Shown here one piece after another: positions 26,902 to 36,125 of a stretch of 54,383 nucleotides of DNA (the stretch's first letter is position 1; each line of letters begins with the position of its first letter). Origin of the DNA: Desulfovibrio sp. (GTDB taxonomy: Bacteria; Desulfobacterota; Desulfovibrionia; Desulfovibrionales; Desulfovibrionaceae); NCBI GenBank assembly GCA_024699605.1, contig JAILPJ010000110.1, forward strand, positions 1-54,383, given 5' to 3'. A program made the position numbers and the translations under genes. The notes beneath the pieces are model-generated. The model was not told the origin of the DNA. It saw only the letters and a program-made list of their open reading frames with translations, and made no database searches.

Positions 26902-28962
26902 TTATTCAGCCTTGGCTGCGGCATGCTCCTTGATCACCTGTTCGGCCACAGGCTGCGGGGCTTCCTCATAGTGATCGAATTCCATGGTGAAAAAGCCCTG
27001 GCCACCCGTAATGGAACGCAGATCCGGCGCATAGCGCAGGACTTCGCTCATGGGCACATGGGCCTTGATCTCCGTGACACCGCCACGGGAATCGGAGCCC
27101 AGGACCTTGCCGCGGCGAGAGGAAAGGTCGCCGATGACATCGCCCATGCACTCATCGGGAATGGAGACCGTCAAAAGCACAATGGGTTCCAAGAGAACCA
27201 CTTTGAGCGATTCCAAAGCCTTTTTGAAAGCAATGGAACCGGCAACCTTAAAGGCCATTTCCGAGGAGTCCACCGTGTGGTAGCTGCCGTCGTAGAGCTT
27301 GACGCGAAAATCGACCACCGGGCAGCCGGCCAGAAAACCACGCTGCGCCGCTTCCTGAATACCCTTGTCAATAGCCGGAATATACTGCTTGGGAATGGCT
27401 CCGCCCACAATGGCGTCTTCAAAACTGTAGCCTGAGCCGCGCGGCATGCCTTCCAGCTCAATCCAGCAGTCGCCGAACTGTCCGCGTCCGCCTGACTGCT
27501 TCTTATGACGGCCCTGCACCTGGCATTTCCCGCGCACCGTCTCTCTGTACGGCACCTTGGGTGTTTTCAAGACAATATCGATCTTATAACGGCGCTTGGC
27601 CTTTTCCACAGCCATTTCAATATGGAGCTGGCCCATGCCCGAGAGCAGAATATCGGCATTTTCCTCATCTCGGCCAAGCTTCAGGGTGATATCCTCATCC
27701 AAAAGACGCTGCATGGCCGCGTAGACCTTGTCTTCCTCGCCTTTTTCTTTGGGCGCCAAGGCATAGGTAATCAATTGCGGCGGCAAATCTGGCACCTTGA
27801 GCGTAAAGGGCGATTTTTCATCACAAAGGCAATCGCCAGTACGCGTATTTTTGAGCTTGGCCACGGCCACCAAAGCGCCTGGCCCCACGGCTTCCTTGCA
27901 GGGGAGCTGTTCTTTGCCCTTGACGTAGAGCAGACTGCCCAGACGTTCGGTCTCACCGGTGCGCTGATTTTTGACCGTGCAATCGCCTTCCATGCAACCT
28001 GAAAGCACGCGTAAAATGGAGAGCTGACCGGTGAAGGGATCGGTCAGGGTCTTGACCACAAAGCAGGCCAGAGGCTGCTCAGGATCAGAGGCGCGCGTCT
28101 CTCCCTGCTCGGAGACAAAGGCCGGACGTGCCAGGGGCGAAGGCAAAAGCGTGGCTATGGCATTCAAAAGCGGGGCTCCCCCCTTGTTTTCCAGGGCCGA
28201 GCTGATCAGCACAGGCGTCAGTTCACCGGAAAGAACACCGATATTTAGCCCTTTCTTCAGATCTTCATGGGAAAGACTGCCTTCGTCGAGGTACTTTTCC
28301 ATCAGCTCTTCCGAGCTTTCGGCGATATTTTCCACCGTCACGTCGTGCAAAAGCGCCACATCGTCTTCCAGTTCAGCGGGGATGGCCATCTCGCTGACGG
28401 CACCGTCGGCGCCAAAACCAAAGGCCTTATGCTCCAGAATATCGACATAGCCCACAAAACTGCCCTTTTGGAGAATAGGCAGCTGCATGGCCACGGTCTT
28501 AATGCCTAACGGCGCCAAACTGTCGAAGGCTTGGTGAAAATCAGCGCGATCGCGATCCATTTTATTGATCACAATGAGGGATGGCAAAGCCTGGGAGTGG
28601 ACAGAATTCCAGAATTTTTTGGTCAGGGGACGCACGCCGTCCACGGCGTCAATGACAAAAACCACGCCGTCCACGCCTTTGAGCAGGAGATCAAGGTCGG
28701 CGGAAAAATTGCCGTCACCCGGAATATCCATGGCAAAATGACGCTCTTTGTTCCAGAGCCAGGTGGCCAGTGAGGGCTGGATGGAACCGCGGCGGCGAAT
28801 TTCCTCGGGTTCAAAATCCATGGTTGTGGTCCCGGCTTCAATGGCTCCAAGACGCGAAATGGCGCCTGAGGTGTAGAGAAGCATTTCCATGAGCGACGTT
28901 TTTCCGCAGCCCCCAGTTCCTACCATGGCAAAAGTACGCTGAGTCTCCAATGGAACTTGCAT
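26902..28962 (-). CDS. Elongation factor G-like GTPase (EF-G2/FusA paralogue)
   Basis: 686-residue translational GTPase with five EF-G domains. G1 is GTGGCGKTSL (about 15-24) instead of the usual AHxDxGKTT. G3 is DIPGDGNF (about 79-86) where translocating EF-G has DTPGH. G4 NKMD is normal. Domain IV and V blocks are present (KKQSGGRGQFGD; PDECMGDVIGDLSSRRGKVLG; TGGQGFFTMEFDHYEE). The G3 His that stimulates hydrolysis in EF-G and EF-Tu is absent, as in other EF-G-like subfamilies. It may act in ribosome rescue or recycling rather than bulk elongation; that is inference. AAGGGAG precedes the ATG. Confidence 0.88.
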   Translation of the reverse strand: MQVPLETQRTFAMVGTGGCGKTSLMEMLLYTSGAISRLGAIEAGTTTMDFEPEEIRRRGSIQPSLATWLWNKERHFAMDIPGDGNFSADLDLLLKGVDGVVFVIDAVDGVRPLTKKFWNSVHSQALPSLIVINKMDRDRADFHQAFDSLAPLGIKTVAMQLPILQKGSFVGYVDILEHKAFGFGADGAVSEMAIPAELEDDVALLHDVTVENIAESSEELMEKYLDEGSLSHEDLKKGLNIGVLSGELTPVLISSALENKGGAPLLNAIATLLPSPLARPAFVSEQGETRASDPEQPLACFVVKTLTDPFTGQLSILRVLSGCMEGDCTVKNQRTGETERLGSLLYVKGKEQLPCKEAVGPGALVAVAKLKNTRTGDCLCDEKSPFTLKVPDLPPQLITYALAPKEKGEEDKVYAAMQRLLDEDITLKLGRDEENADILLSGMGQLHIEMAVEKAKRRYKIDIVLKTPKVPYRETVRGKCQVQGRHKKQSGGRGQFGDCWIELEGMPRGSGYSFEDAIVGGAIPKQYIPAIDKGIQEAAQRGFLAGCPVVDFRVKLYDGSYHTVDSSEMAFKVAGSIAFKKALESLKVVLLEPIVLLTVSIPDECMGDVIGDLSSRRGKVLGSDSRGGVTEIKAHVPMSEVLRYAPDLRSITGGQGFFTMEFDHYEEAPQPVAEQVIKEHAAAKAE

Positions 28963-29217
28963 GCTTGATCTCCCTTAGAGTAAAAAAGCAAAAAAAAGCT
29001 CTGGCTTGAGTTTTTTACAAAACTTCTGCTTTTCTATCGTCTTGACGCAAAAAAGAAAAGAGCCCTCTGCCCTGAACTTCAGCAACTGTTGCAGCACGAA
29101 AACTCGGGAGGCCGAGGAGAAAACGCTGCCACCGTGGTTTTTCCCGAACAGACAAAAAAACTTCCGCTCTTCTGCTCAGCGAGCCGATGACGGACTTTTG
29201 CCAAACAGAGGCAAGTC

Positions 29218-29766
29218 ATGCGCGTACTTCTGGCCATTGCCGGTTTCATCACACTCTGCGCCATTATTTGGTGCTTCAAGACGATGAAAAGCGGCTTCAC
29301 CACGCTCTCAGCCGACAAGGAACGCTTTCGCCAAAAATTCAGGGATGAGGAACTCCGTCTTTCCAAAGAACAGCGCGATATTTCCAGTTCCGAACAGTAT
29401 ACCCTGCTTGAGGCCGCCGTACGCGATCTGCTGCGTCTGGAAGAGCGCACAGACTGTGAACTCACGCGCCAGGCCGACCAACTGCAAATCCGCTGTCAGG
29501 AAAAATGCTGGATCATTTCTTTCCATCACCACAGGCAGGAATTAAAAAGTGCTTCCCGCGTGCTGCACGGTCCCGGCGTCTGGAGCCTGCGCGAGGGGGA
29601 TAGCGTCGAACAGTTTCCGGGCATTGACCGCCTCATGTGCGCTTTTCAAAAGCGCCTGCGCGGCCAAAGTGACGCTGAAGAGTTGAATATGCTTGAGGAA
29701 AACGACGATTATATGGCACTCAGGCGCAAACACCTGGCCCAGAAAGGCAAAAACCGCGCTCAGTAA
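29218..29766 (+). CDS. Hypothetical membrane-anchored protein
   Basis: 182 residues. One N-terminal membrane helix (about 3-20, VLLAIAGFITLCAIIWCF), then a charged, mostly helical domain with scattered Cys (TDCELTR, IRCQEKCW). AGAGG precedes the ATG. Its 3' end overlaps the convergent thioesterase gene by seven bases. I do not recognise a family. Confidence 0.65.
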   Translation: MRVLLAIAGFITLCAIIWCFKTMKSGFTTLSADKERFRQKFRDEELRLSKEQRDISSSEQYTLLEAAVRDLLRLEERTDCELTRQADQLQIRCQEKCWIISFHHHRQELKSASRVLHGPGVWSLREGDSVEQFPGIDRLMCAFQKRLRGQSDAEELNMLEENDDYMALRRKHLAQKGKNRAQ

Positions 29767-30206
29767 AGCGCCTCCCCTTCCTTGGGCTGCGTAAGCTGAC
29801 TGATCACATCCTTAAACCAGGCGGGAACAGCCAGGGGCCTGCCCGAGCGATCAATCAGGGCGTGCTGGGTCATGCCGCTGGCCAAGATCTTCTGCTTGTC
29901 GCTGTCAGTAATCTCATATACAAAGCGGAGCGATGCCCTGCCCCATTCGCTGATGGCGATGCGGATCAGCACCAGATCATCGTAGCGGGCCGGGCTGCGG
30001 TAGCGGCAATTGGCCTCACGCACGGGCAAAAGAATTCCCCGGGCTTCAATGTCCGCATAACTTATGCCGCATTGCCTGATATAGGCGCTGCGCGCCCGTT
30101 CAAAAAGATGGAGATATTCCGCATAATACAAAAAGCCCATGGTGTCCGTTTCTCCGTACGAGACACGATGGGGAAGCCAGATATCCGGAGCCGGAAAATC
30201 ATGCAT
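29760..30206 (-). CDS. YbgC/4-hydroxybenzoyl-CoA thioesterase family protein
   Basis: 148-residue hot-dog-fold acyl-CoA thioesterase. The active-site block is VSYGETDTMGFLYYAEYLHLFERAR, quoted in part as the family's Y-x-D-T-x-G-x-x-Y/H pattern, with Tyr in place of the more usual His in the GxVYHxNY segment. The ATG at 30206 has GGGAG 8 bases upstream. That start codon and the ribosome site lie inside the 5' coding end of mltA on the other strand. A frame extension upstream to 30395 runs antisense through mltA and looks spurious. Confidence 0.85.
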   Translation of the reverse strand: MHDFPAPDIWLPHRVSYGETDTMGFLYYAEYLHLFERARSAYIRQCGISYADIEARGILLPVREANCRYRSPARYDDLVLIRIAISEWGRASLRFVYEITDSDKQKILASGMTQHALIDRSGRPLAVPAWFKDVISQLTQPKEGEALY

Positions 30207-31346
30207 ACGCCTTCTCCCTGTAGCCAGTCTGCACAGAACCTGCTGCGCAGCCTCTGCTGTCTTTTGCTTGCCACATCCTTTGTACTCCTTGCAGCCTGTG
30301 CAGGCAAGAAAGCGCCTGAGGCCCTTGCCCCCTCGCAACCGGCTGTCGAACGCCATGAAAGCCCCGAGACCTTTGTTTCGCTTCTCAGACCGCAAGATCA
30401 GGGTATGCAGAGCTTCCGCGAGCTGGCTGTGTCCATCGACAAATCCCTGGGCTATCTCAAAAAAAAGAAGAGTTCAGACTACGCCATTCGCCGCCCAGGT
30501 CTGAGCATGACCTGGGGGGAAATGAAACGGACCCTGATCAGACTCAAGCAGCTTTTGCCGCAACTTGACGCCAATCCCAGCCTCTTTACGGAACATTTCC
30601 AGTGGGTGCCCGTTCAACCCTATATCAGTTATTCCGGCTACTATTCACCTGTCGTCAAAGCCAGCAAACAACGCAAACCAGGCTATACACATCCCATCTA
30701 CCGGAGACCACCGGATCTTGGCCAGCACAAAGGCGCCTACTATACGCGCAAAGAAATTGAGGAAGAAGGCAAATTGGCCAACCGGGGTCTTGAACTGGCC
30801 TGGGCCGCGGATCCCGTGGATGTCTTTTTCCTTGAAATCCAGGGCTCAGGCTGCCTGCTGCTGGACGACGGCAGCCAGGTCTGTATCAATTATGCCGGCC
30901 AGAATGGCCACAAGTACAAGAGCTCAGGCCGCATCATGCGTGAAAAAGGTCTGCTTGAACGCGGTGACATTTTTGAACAGCGTCAGTGGCTCAAGGACCA
31001 TCCGGAACGCGTCAATGAAATTCTGCATGACAATCCCAGCTTTGTCTTTTTCAAACTTGAAGGCACAGGCCCCACAGGCGCCATGGGCTATGTGGTCGAC
31101 GACTGGAAGTCGCTGGCCACGGACAGATCCTTCATTCCCCTGGGCAGCATCGTGGCCTATGGCGTGAATATTCCTGATCCCAAGCGCGGCAAGATGGCTT
31201 TGCGCGGCATTGGCTTTGCCCAGGATGTCGGCGGAGCCATTAAGAAAAACCGCATTGACATCTACTGCGGAAGCGATCAGCGCGCCAACTATGTCGCCAG
31301 TTTTCTTGACGCCAAGGGTCCAGCCTGGGTGCTGAAAGCCAAATAA
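30201..31346 (+). CDS. mltA: Membrane-bound lytic murein transglycosylase A
   Basis: 381-residue lipoprotein. Signal peptide ending in LLAAC (lipobox Cys about 33). MltA domain (FQWVPVQPYISYSGYYSPVV; VDVFFLEIQGSGCLLLDDG) and the C-terminal 3D domain with three Asp including the catalytic one (GFAQDVGGAIKKNRIDIYCG). It cuts peptidoglycan glycan strands. The ATG at 30201 forms ATGCAT with the thioesterase start on the opposite strand. Its ribosome site (CCGGAG) is inside thioesterase codons. It is followed 12 bases later by yjgR. Confidence 0.94.
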   Translation: MHTPSPCSQSAQNLLRSLCCLLLATSFVLLAACAGKKAPEALAPSQPAVERHESPETFVSLLRPQDQGMQSFRELAVSIDKSLGYLKKKKSSDYAIRRPGLSMTWGEMKRTLIRLKQLLPQLDANPSLFTEHFQWVPVQPYISYSGYYSPVVKASKQRKPGYTHPIYRRPPDLGQHKGAYYTRKEIEEEGKLANRGLELAWAADPVDVFFLEIQGSGCLLLDDGSQVCINYAGQNGHKYKSSGRIMREKGLLERGDIFEQRQWLKDHPERVNEILHDNPSFVFFKLEGTGPTGAMGYVVDDWKSLATDRSFIPLGSIVAYGVNIPDPKRGKMALRGIGFAQDVGGAIKKNRIDIYCGSDQRANYVASFLDAKGPAWVLKAK

Positions 31347-31358
31347 GCGGGAGGCACT

Positions 31359-32831
31359 ATGCTTGGTCAAGACCACACCATTCTGGCGGGCCTGGCCGCT
31401 GACCAGAAACTGGCGCTTTTGCCGGCCATGGCCACACGTCACGGTTTGATCACAGGCGCCACCGGTACAGGCAAAACCATCACCTTGCAGACCTTGGCTG
31501 AAGGCTTCAGCGAAATGGGGGTTCCGGTCTTTCTGGCCGACATCAAAGGCGATCTTTCGGGACTGGCCAAAGCCGGCCAGCCCAAGGGCAAGATTGCCAG
31601 CCGCATTGACGAACTTCAGCTGCCCCAACTGGGCTATGTGAACAAAGGCTTTCCCGTCGCCTTCTGGGATGTTTTTGCTGAGCAGGGACTGCCTCTGCGG
31701 GCAACCATCAGCGATCTTGGGCCACTCCTTCTGGGTCGACTGCTGAAGCTGAACAGCGTGCAATCTGCCCTGCTGCACAGCGTCTTTCGCATTGCCGACG
31801 ACCACGGCTGGCTTTTGCTTGATCTCAAGGATCTGCAAAGTCTCCTGGCCCATCTCTCCGAAAACGAAGCGCTCTATCGGTCAAGTTACGGCAATCTTCC
31901 CAAGCAAAGCCTGGGAGCCATCCAGCGCGGCCTGCTGGAGCTTGAAGCGCAAGGTGCGGCACAGTTTTTCGGAGAGCCGGCTTTGGCGCTCAGCGACCTC
32001 TTACTCACCGACGCCTGGGGCCATGGCGTGATCAACATTCTTGAGGCGCAACGGCTTGCCAACCATGCCCCCAAAACCTATGCCTGCCTTTTGCTCTGGC
32101 TGCTCTCCAAACTCTTTGAGGATCTGCCGGAATGCGGCGACCTGCCCAAACCCAAACTCGTCTTCTTCTTTGATGAAGCCCATCTGCTCTTTGACCACGC
32201 CGAAGCCGCCCTACTGGAAAAAATCGAGCAGGTTGTCAGACTCATTCGCAGCCGCGGCGTCGCACTGTTCTTTATCAGCCAGAGCCCGGCCGACATTCCG
32301 GATTCGGTGCTCGGTCAATTGCAGAACCGCGTCCAGCATGCCCTCAGAGCCTTCACGCCCAAGGAACGCAAAGCCGTCAAATGCGCCGCAGAGGCTTTTC
32401 GACCCAATCCGGCCCTGGATACCAGCCGTACGATCGAAGAGCTCGGTGTGGGCATGGCCTTAGTTTCCTTTCTCGACGAAAAAGGTGTGCCACGCATGGT
32501 GGAAAAAGCGGCCATCATCCCTCCGCAAAGCCAGGCAGGCCCTCTGGAAAACGCAGAGCTCACCCAGATCATCCAGCAATCCCCTCTCCAGGAATGCTAC
32601 GCCAAGACCTTGGACCGCTATTCGGCCTATGAAATGCTGGCCGAAAAAGCCCAGATCCCAGCCCCAAAGCCCAGGACCAAAGCCCAGGATCCCGATCCCC
32701 TGGAAGCCATCCTTGGTTCCTTTGCCAAAAAAGCTGGACAGCAGCTCACCAATCAGATTGCCAGAAACATTGGCAGAAAACTGGCACGCGGCATTCTGGG
32801 AACGCTCTTTGGCGGCAAAGGCTCGAGGTGA
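31359..32831 (+). CDS. yjgR: HerA/VirB4-like ATPase, DUF853 (YjgR family)
   Basis: 490 residues. Walker A in LITGATGTGKTITLQTLAEGF, Walker B in LVFFFDEAHLLFDH, arginine-rich VVRLIRSRGVALFFISQSP. The family is a HerA-like P-loop ATPase of unsettled role, widely conserved as YjgR. The Ala/Lys-rich C-terminus ends ARGILGTLFGGKGSR. GGGAGG precedes the ATG. Confidence 0.9.
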   Translation: MLGQDHTILAGLAADQKLALLPAMATRHGLITGATGTGKTITLQTLAEGFSEMGVPVFLADIKGDLSGLAKAGQPKGKIASRIDELQLPQLGYVNKGFPVAFWDVFAEQGLPLRATISDLGPLLLGRLLKLNSVQSALLHSVFRIADDHGWLLLDLKDLQSLLAHLSENEALYRSSYGNLPKQSLGAIQRGLLELEAQGAAQFFGEPALALSDLLLTDAWGHGVINILEAQRLANHAPKTYACLLLWLLSKLFEDLPECGDLPKPKLVFFFDEAHLLFDHAEAALLEKIEQVVRLIRSRGVALFFISQSPADIPDSVLGQLQNRVQHALRAFTPKERKAVKCAAEAFRPNPALDTSRTIEELGVGMALVSFLDEKGVPRMVEKAAIIPPQSQAGPLENAELTQIIQQSPLQECYAKTLDRYSAYEMLAEKAQIPAPKPRTKAQDPDPLEAILGSFAKKAGQQLTNQIARNIGRKLARGILGTLFGGKGSR

Positions 32832-33189
32832 TTGGGCAAACGAGTCCTTGGTACTTTTCAAAAACACAAACGCCGTGTTTGTGGCTTGTGGGATCAACAA
32901 CGATCCCTCCAAGCCGCTCCACGGCGTTTGTGCTAGGCTGCCTTAGGGAAAACTCACAAAAGCTTACACTGCGTTCGCTGACAGTCCCTGTTCTTCTCTG
33001 AGGTTTCGCATCCGTTTTTGCCAAAGCGACGTTTGTTGGCTGGAACACTCCGCAAGCTTCCCTTCCCCAGCTGAAGAACATCTTTCTTCATGTCGGCAGA
33101 CATTTTTTACGCAAAGAAAGTGTTCACGTGGCGTGCCTTGAAAGCGCCAGGTACAGGCCTTTTCTCAGAAGCAGCCAACAGGCTTGCGG
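32832..33189. other. 358-bp intergenic region between yjgR and apeB, both ending here
   Basis: Two convergent genes end at its edges. I see no convincing gene; the short frames across it have no ribosome sites or recognisable sequence. Apart from the large hairpin at 32865-32932 nothing stands out. Confidence 0.5.
32865..32932 (-). terminator. Long hairpin, probable terminator of apeB
   Basis: Outer arms CACAAACGCCGTG (32865-32877) and CACGGCGTTTGTG (32920-32932) pair over 13 bp. Inner arms GGCTTG/CAAGCC and GGGATC/GATCCC continue the stem to a 6-nt loop. On the minus strand it is followed by TTTTTG, so it could stop transcripts leaving apeB some 260 bases upstream. Confidence 0.6.
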
Positions 33190-34584
33190 CTAACGATTCA
33201 AAAAGGCCGTATAGGCCAGCCAGGTCGAATAGATATCCACACAACTGGCCAGCTCAAAAGGACTGTGCATGGCCAAAAGCGCAGGCCCAAGATCAATGAC
33301 CTGCATGCCCCATTGGGCCAAGAAAAGCGCTACGGTGCCGCCTCCGCCGGTATCGACCTTGCCCAGTTCCGCCACCTGCCACGGGATCTTGGCATGATTG
33401 AGGAGTCCGCGGACAAAAGCAAAATACTCGGCATCAGCATCGCTTGCGCCGTACTTGCCGCGAGAACCGGTGAATTTGCTGAAACACGGGCCAAAACCGA
33501 GTTGCGCCGCGTTCTGCTTTTCATGCAGATCCTGATAATCAGGATCCAGGGCCGCTGTGACATCAGCCGAAATGGCCTGGCTGTGCAGCAAAACCTGAGG
33601 GGGCGAAATCTCCGGCTCCCAGGCTTTGGCGATGCTTTCCACACAATAGCCCAGAAAACGCGAAGAAGCGCCTGTGGCACCGTCTGAGCCGATTTCTTCC
33701 TTATCCCAAAAGATCACGGCCTTGCTGCGACCCAAATGCTCACTGGCCAACAGGGCTTCCAGTGCTGTGAACACACAGATGCGGTCATCGTGTCCGTAGG
33801 CGCCGATCAGGGCCCGATCAAAACCGACATACCGAGCCTGACCGGCTGGTACGACCTCAAGCTCTGCTGTAATCAGATCTTCTTCAGCAATCTGCAGATG
33901 CTCGTACAAAAGCTCAAGCACAGCCTTCTTGATGGGATTTTCTTCTTTTTTCTCCTCGCCTTGACCTTCCTCTTCGCTCTCCCCAGTAAAACGCTGCTTG
34001 TGACCGATCACGATGTTCAGCTTTTCCCCGTCAAAGGCCTCGCGCAGATTCTGTTCCATCTGTTTCTGAGCCAGATGCGGCAAAAGATCAGCCACACAGA
34101 AGACAGGATCCTCAGGCTTTTCTCCCAGGCAGATGATCACGCGTTCGCCATTTTCCCGCACCACCACACCGTGGATGGCCAATGGTCTGGACAGCCACTG
34201 GTATTTGCGGATGCCACCGTAATAATGGGTTTTGGCCTGAGCCACATTGGCCTGCTCCACAAGTGGACGCTGCTTGAAATCCAGACGCGGGGAATCAGCG
34301 TGGGCCGCAATCAGGGACAGACCTTCAGAGAGCGGTATGGTGCCACGACGGGCCGCAAAAAGGGCTTTGCCACGGAGATTGGCCAGATACATCCCGCTTT
34401 GGGGATCATCACTGAAGCCCTCGGCACGCAGGCGTTCTTCCACATAGGCAATGGTTTCGCGCTCGGTCTTGCAGACACTTAAAAATTCACGGTAGCGCTC
34501 CACAAACTTCGCCACTTGCGCTAACTCTGTCTCGTCGGCAAAGGATTTCCAGGCATTTTTGGGCGTATAGGTCAAATTCTGCAT
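33190..34584 (-). CDS. apeB: M18-family aminopeptidase
   Basis: 464-residue zinc aminopeptidase of family M18, releasing N-terminal acidic or other residues. Visible: IAAHADSPRLDFKQRP (metal His and Asp), YGGIRKYQWLSRPLAIHG, the catalytic Glu pair in VIFWDKEEIGSDGATGASS, SADVTAALDPDYQ, and the last metal-site His in LLAMHSPFELAS. Full length, cytosolic, probably a dodecamer as known for the family. The start codon at 34584 has no Shine-Dalgarno at normal distance; see the element at 34582-34618. Confidence 0.94.
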   Translation of the reverse strand: MQNLTYTPKNAWKSFADETELAQVAKFVERYREFLSVCKTERETIAYVEERLRAEGFSDDPQSGMYLANLRGKALFAARRGTIPLSEGLSLIAAHADSPRLDFKQRPLVEQANVAQAKTHYYGGIRKYQWLSRPLAIHGVVVRENGERVIICLGEKPEDPVFCVADLLPHLAQKQMEQNLREAFDGEKLNIVIGHKQRFTGESEEEGQGEEKKEENPIKKAVLELLYEHLQIAEEDLITAELEVVPAGQARYVGFDRALIGAYGHDDRICVFTALEALLASEHLGRSKAVIFWDKEEIGSDGATGASSRFLGYCVESIAKAWEPEISPPQVLLHSQAISADVTAALDPDYQDLHEKQNAAQLGFGPCFSKFTGSRGKYGASDADAEYFAFVRGLLNHAKIPWQVAELGKVDTGGGGTVALFLAQWGMQVIDLGPALLAMHSPFELASCVDIYSTWLAYTAFLNR

Positions 34585-34618
34585 ATGCTTTTGTGCACCT
34601 TGCGGTGCACGCCTCCTT
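34582..34618 (-). promoter_or_regulatory. Shine-Dalgarno separated from the apeB start by a hairpin
   Basis: On the minus strand AAGGAGG (34612-34618), one C, then a perfect 7-bp hairpin GTGCACC-GCAA-GGTGCAC (34593-34610), then AAAAGCAT and the ATG at 34584. The linear spacing is 27 nt, too long for initiation; with the hairpin folded it is 9 nt. The loop GCAA is a GNRA tetraloop. The same layout occurs before the gene at 41213. Phage T4 genes 25 and 38 are the known precedent for such structure-assisted initiation. Confidence 0.7.
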
Positions 34619-34686
34619 ATTGAGATAGTTCTTGCGGCACAATCAGGCCACAGGCTATTTGTTCAGCAAAAAAATACCCTGGCCAC

Positions 34687-36108
34687 TTAGCGGGCCAAAC
34701 GGGCCTTTTCCCAGGCTTGCGTAAGCACCTGAGCCAGCAGGGCCTCATCACACGGCTCAAGTGTTCTGGGATCAAGACAAAAAGCGTCTTCTTCCAGCCT
34801 GCCCAGCAAGGGCGGAGTTGTGGCCAGCAAGGCCTTTTTTAACGCCAGAGCCGAAAAGGCTCTGGGCTTCAACGTCACAAGCCAGGTTGGCAGATCGTAC
34901 TGCGGAAACGCGCCGCCGCCCACACGCGAAACGTCCTCTTTCAGACCAAGGAGAAAACGCTCTCCCACAGCTTCCGTCAGCATCTCAAGCAAAGCCTCGG
35001 CCCGTGCTTTGAGTTCCGCCTTTGTCATAAGAATACGTCGTAGCGTCGGAATCTGCGTTTTGGCCTGGTCGGGCTCACGGTAGGCACGCAAGGTGGCTTC
35101 AAGAGCCGCATAGCAGAGCTTGTCGCAGCGCAAAGCCCGTGCCAGCTGATTTTTCTTCATCTGGGCGATCAGCTCGGCCTTGCCCACGACAATACCGGCC
35201 TGGGGGCCACCGAGAACCTTGTCACCGGAAAAACAGACCAGATCCGCTCCCTGCGCTATGGTCTCCTGCACAGTCGGTTCCCCTGGCAAGCCGGCCTCCT
35301 CAAAACGGATCAGGCTGCCGCTGCCCAGATCTTCAAGCAGCAGCAGGCCATTGTTGTGGGCAAGTTCGGCCAGTTGCGAGAGTTCGACGCGGGCGTGAAA
35401 ACCCACGACTCTGAAATTTGAGGTGTGCACACGCATCAGGGCTCTTGTCTTCTCCCCAATGGCCTCGGCGTAGTCAAAAAGATGCGTGCGATTGGTTGCC
35501 CCCACTTCCTTCAGGATGGCGCCACTTTTGGCCATGACGGCCGGAATGCGGAAACTGCCGCCAATTTCCACAAGCTCCCCGCGTGAAACAATGACTTCAT
35601 AGCCCTGACAGAAGGTGTCGAGCATGAGCATGACCGCTGCGGCATTGTTGTTCACAACCAGGGCTGCCTCGGCGCCAGTTAAGGTTTGCAGAAGCTCTTC
35701 CACAAGACTGTAGCGGCTGCCGCGGCTGCCTTGACGCAAATCAAGCTCAAGATTGCAGTAGCCGCCTGCCGCCAGGGCCACAGCGGCCTGTGCCTCAGCT
35801 GAGAGCACACTGCGTCCAAGATTGGTGTGTACCACAACCCCTGTGGCATTGATGACTTTTTTCAAACGCGGGGCCAGTCTTTCCCGCAGAAACTGCCCAA
35901 GCAGCGGCAAATGCCTGGCTAAGGCCAGCCTTTCAGGATCGCTGAGCTTGCCTGCGCGAATTCTGGCTCTTTGTCCTTCCCAGTACTCCGCAATCAAGGT
36001 CCGCAGGCTTTCTCTGGGGCAATGGGCCAAGCTTGGGTCATAGGCCAAAAGACTCTGCTTTGTCTCATCAACACCAGGGATGGCCCGAAACAAAGTGTGC
36101 TGATCCAT
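34687..36108 (-). CDS. selA: L-seryl-tRNA(Sec) selenium transferase
   Basis: 473-residue PLP enzyme converting Ser-tRNA(Sec) to Sec-tRNA(Sec) with selenophosphate. N-terminal helical tRNA-binding region, then KKVINATGVVVHTNLGRSVLS, the tetrapeptide-rich middle GGYCNLELDLRQGSRGSRY, and the PLP lysine in CFSGDKVLGGPQAGIVVG. Start at ATG 36108 (MDQHTLF) with AGGAGGAGG directly upstream, better than the frame start at 36129. It shows that the organism makes selenoproteins. Only 17 bases separate it from folC upstream, so the two are one operon; selB is not in the window. Confidence 0.95.
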   Translation of the reverse strand: MDQHTLFRAIPGVDETKQSLLAYDPSLAHCPRESLRTLIAEYWEGQRARIRAGKLSDPERLALARHLPLLGQFLRERLAPRLKKVINATGVVVHTNLGRSVLSAEAQAAVALAAGGYCNLELDLRQGSRGSRYSLVEELLQTLTGAEAALVVNNNAAAVMLMLDTFCQGYEVIVSRGELVEIGGSFRIPAVMAKSGAILKEVGATNRTHLFDYAEAIGEKTRALMRVHTSNFRVVGFHARVELSQLAELAHNNGLLLLEDLGSGSLIRFEEAGLPGEPTVQETIAQGADLVCFSGDKVLGGPQAGIVVGKAELIAQMKKNQLARALRCDKLCYAALEATLRAYREPDQAKTQIPTLRRILMTKAELKARAEALLEMLTEAVGERFLLGLKEDVSRVGGGAFPQYDLPTWLVTLKPRAFSALALKKALLATTPPLLGRLEEDAFCLDPRTLEPCDEALLAQVLTQAWEKARLAR

Positions 36109-36125
36109 GCCTCCTCCTGCCATGA

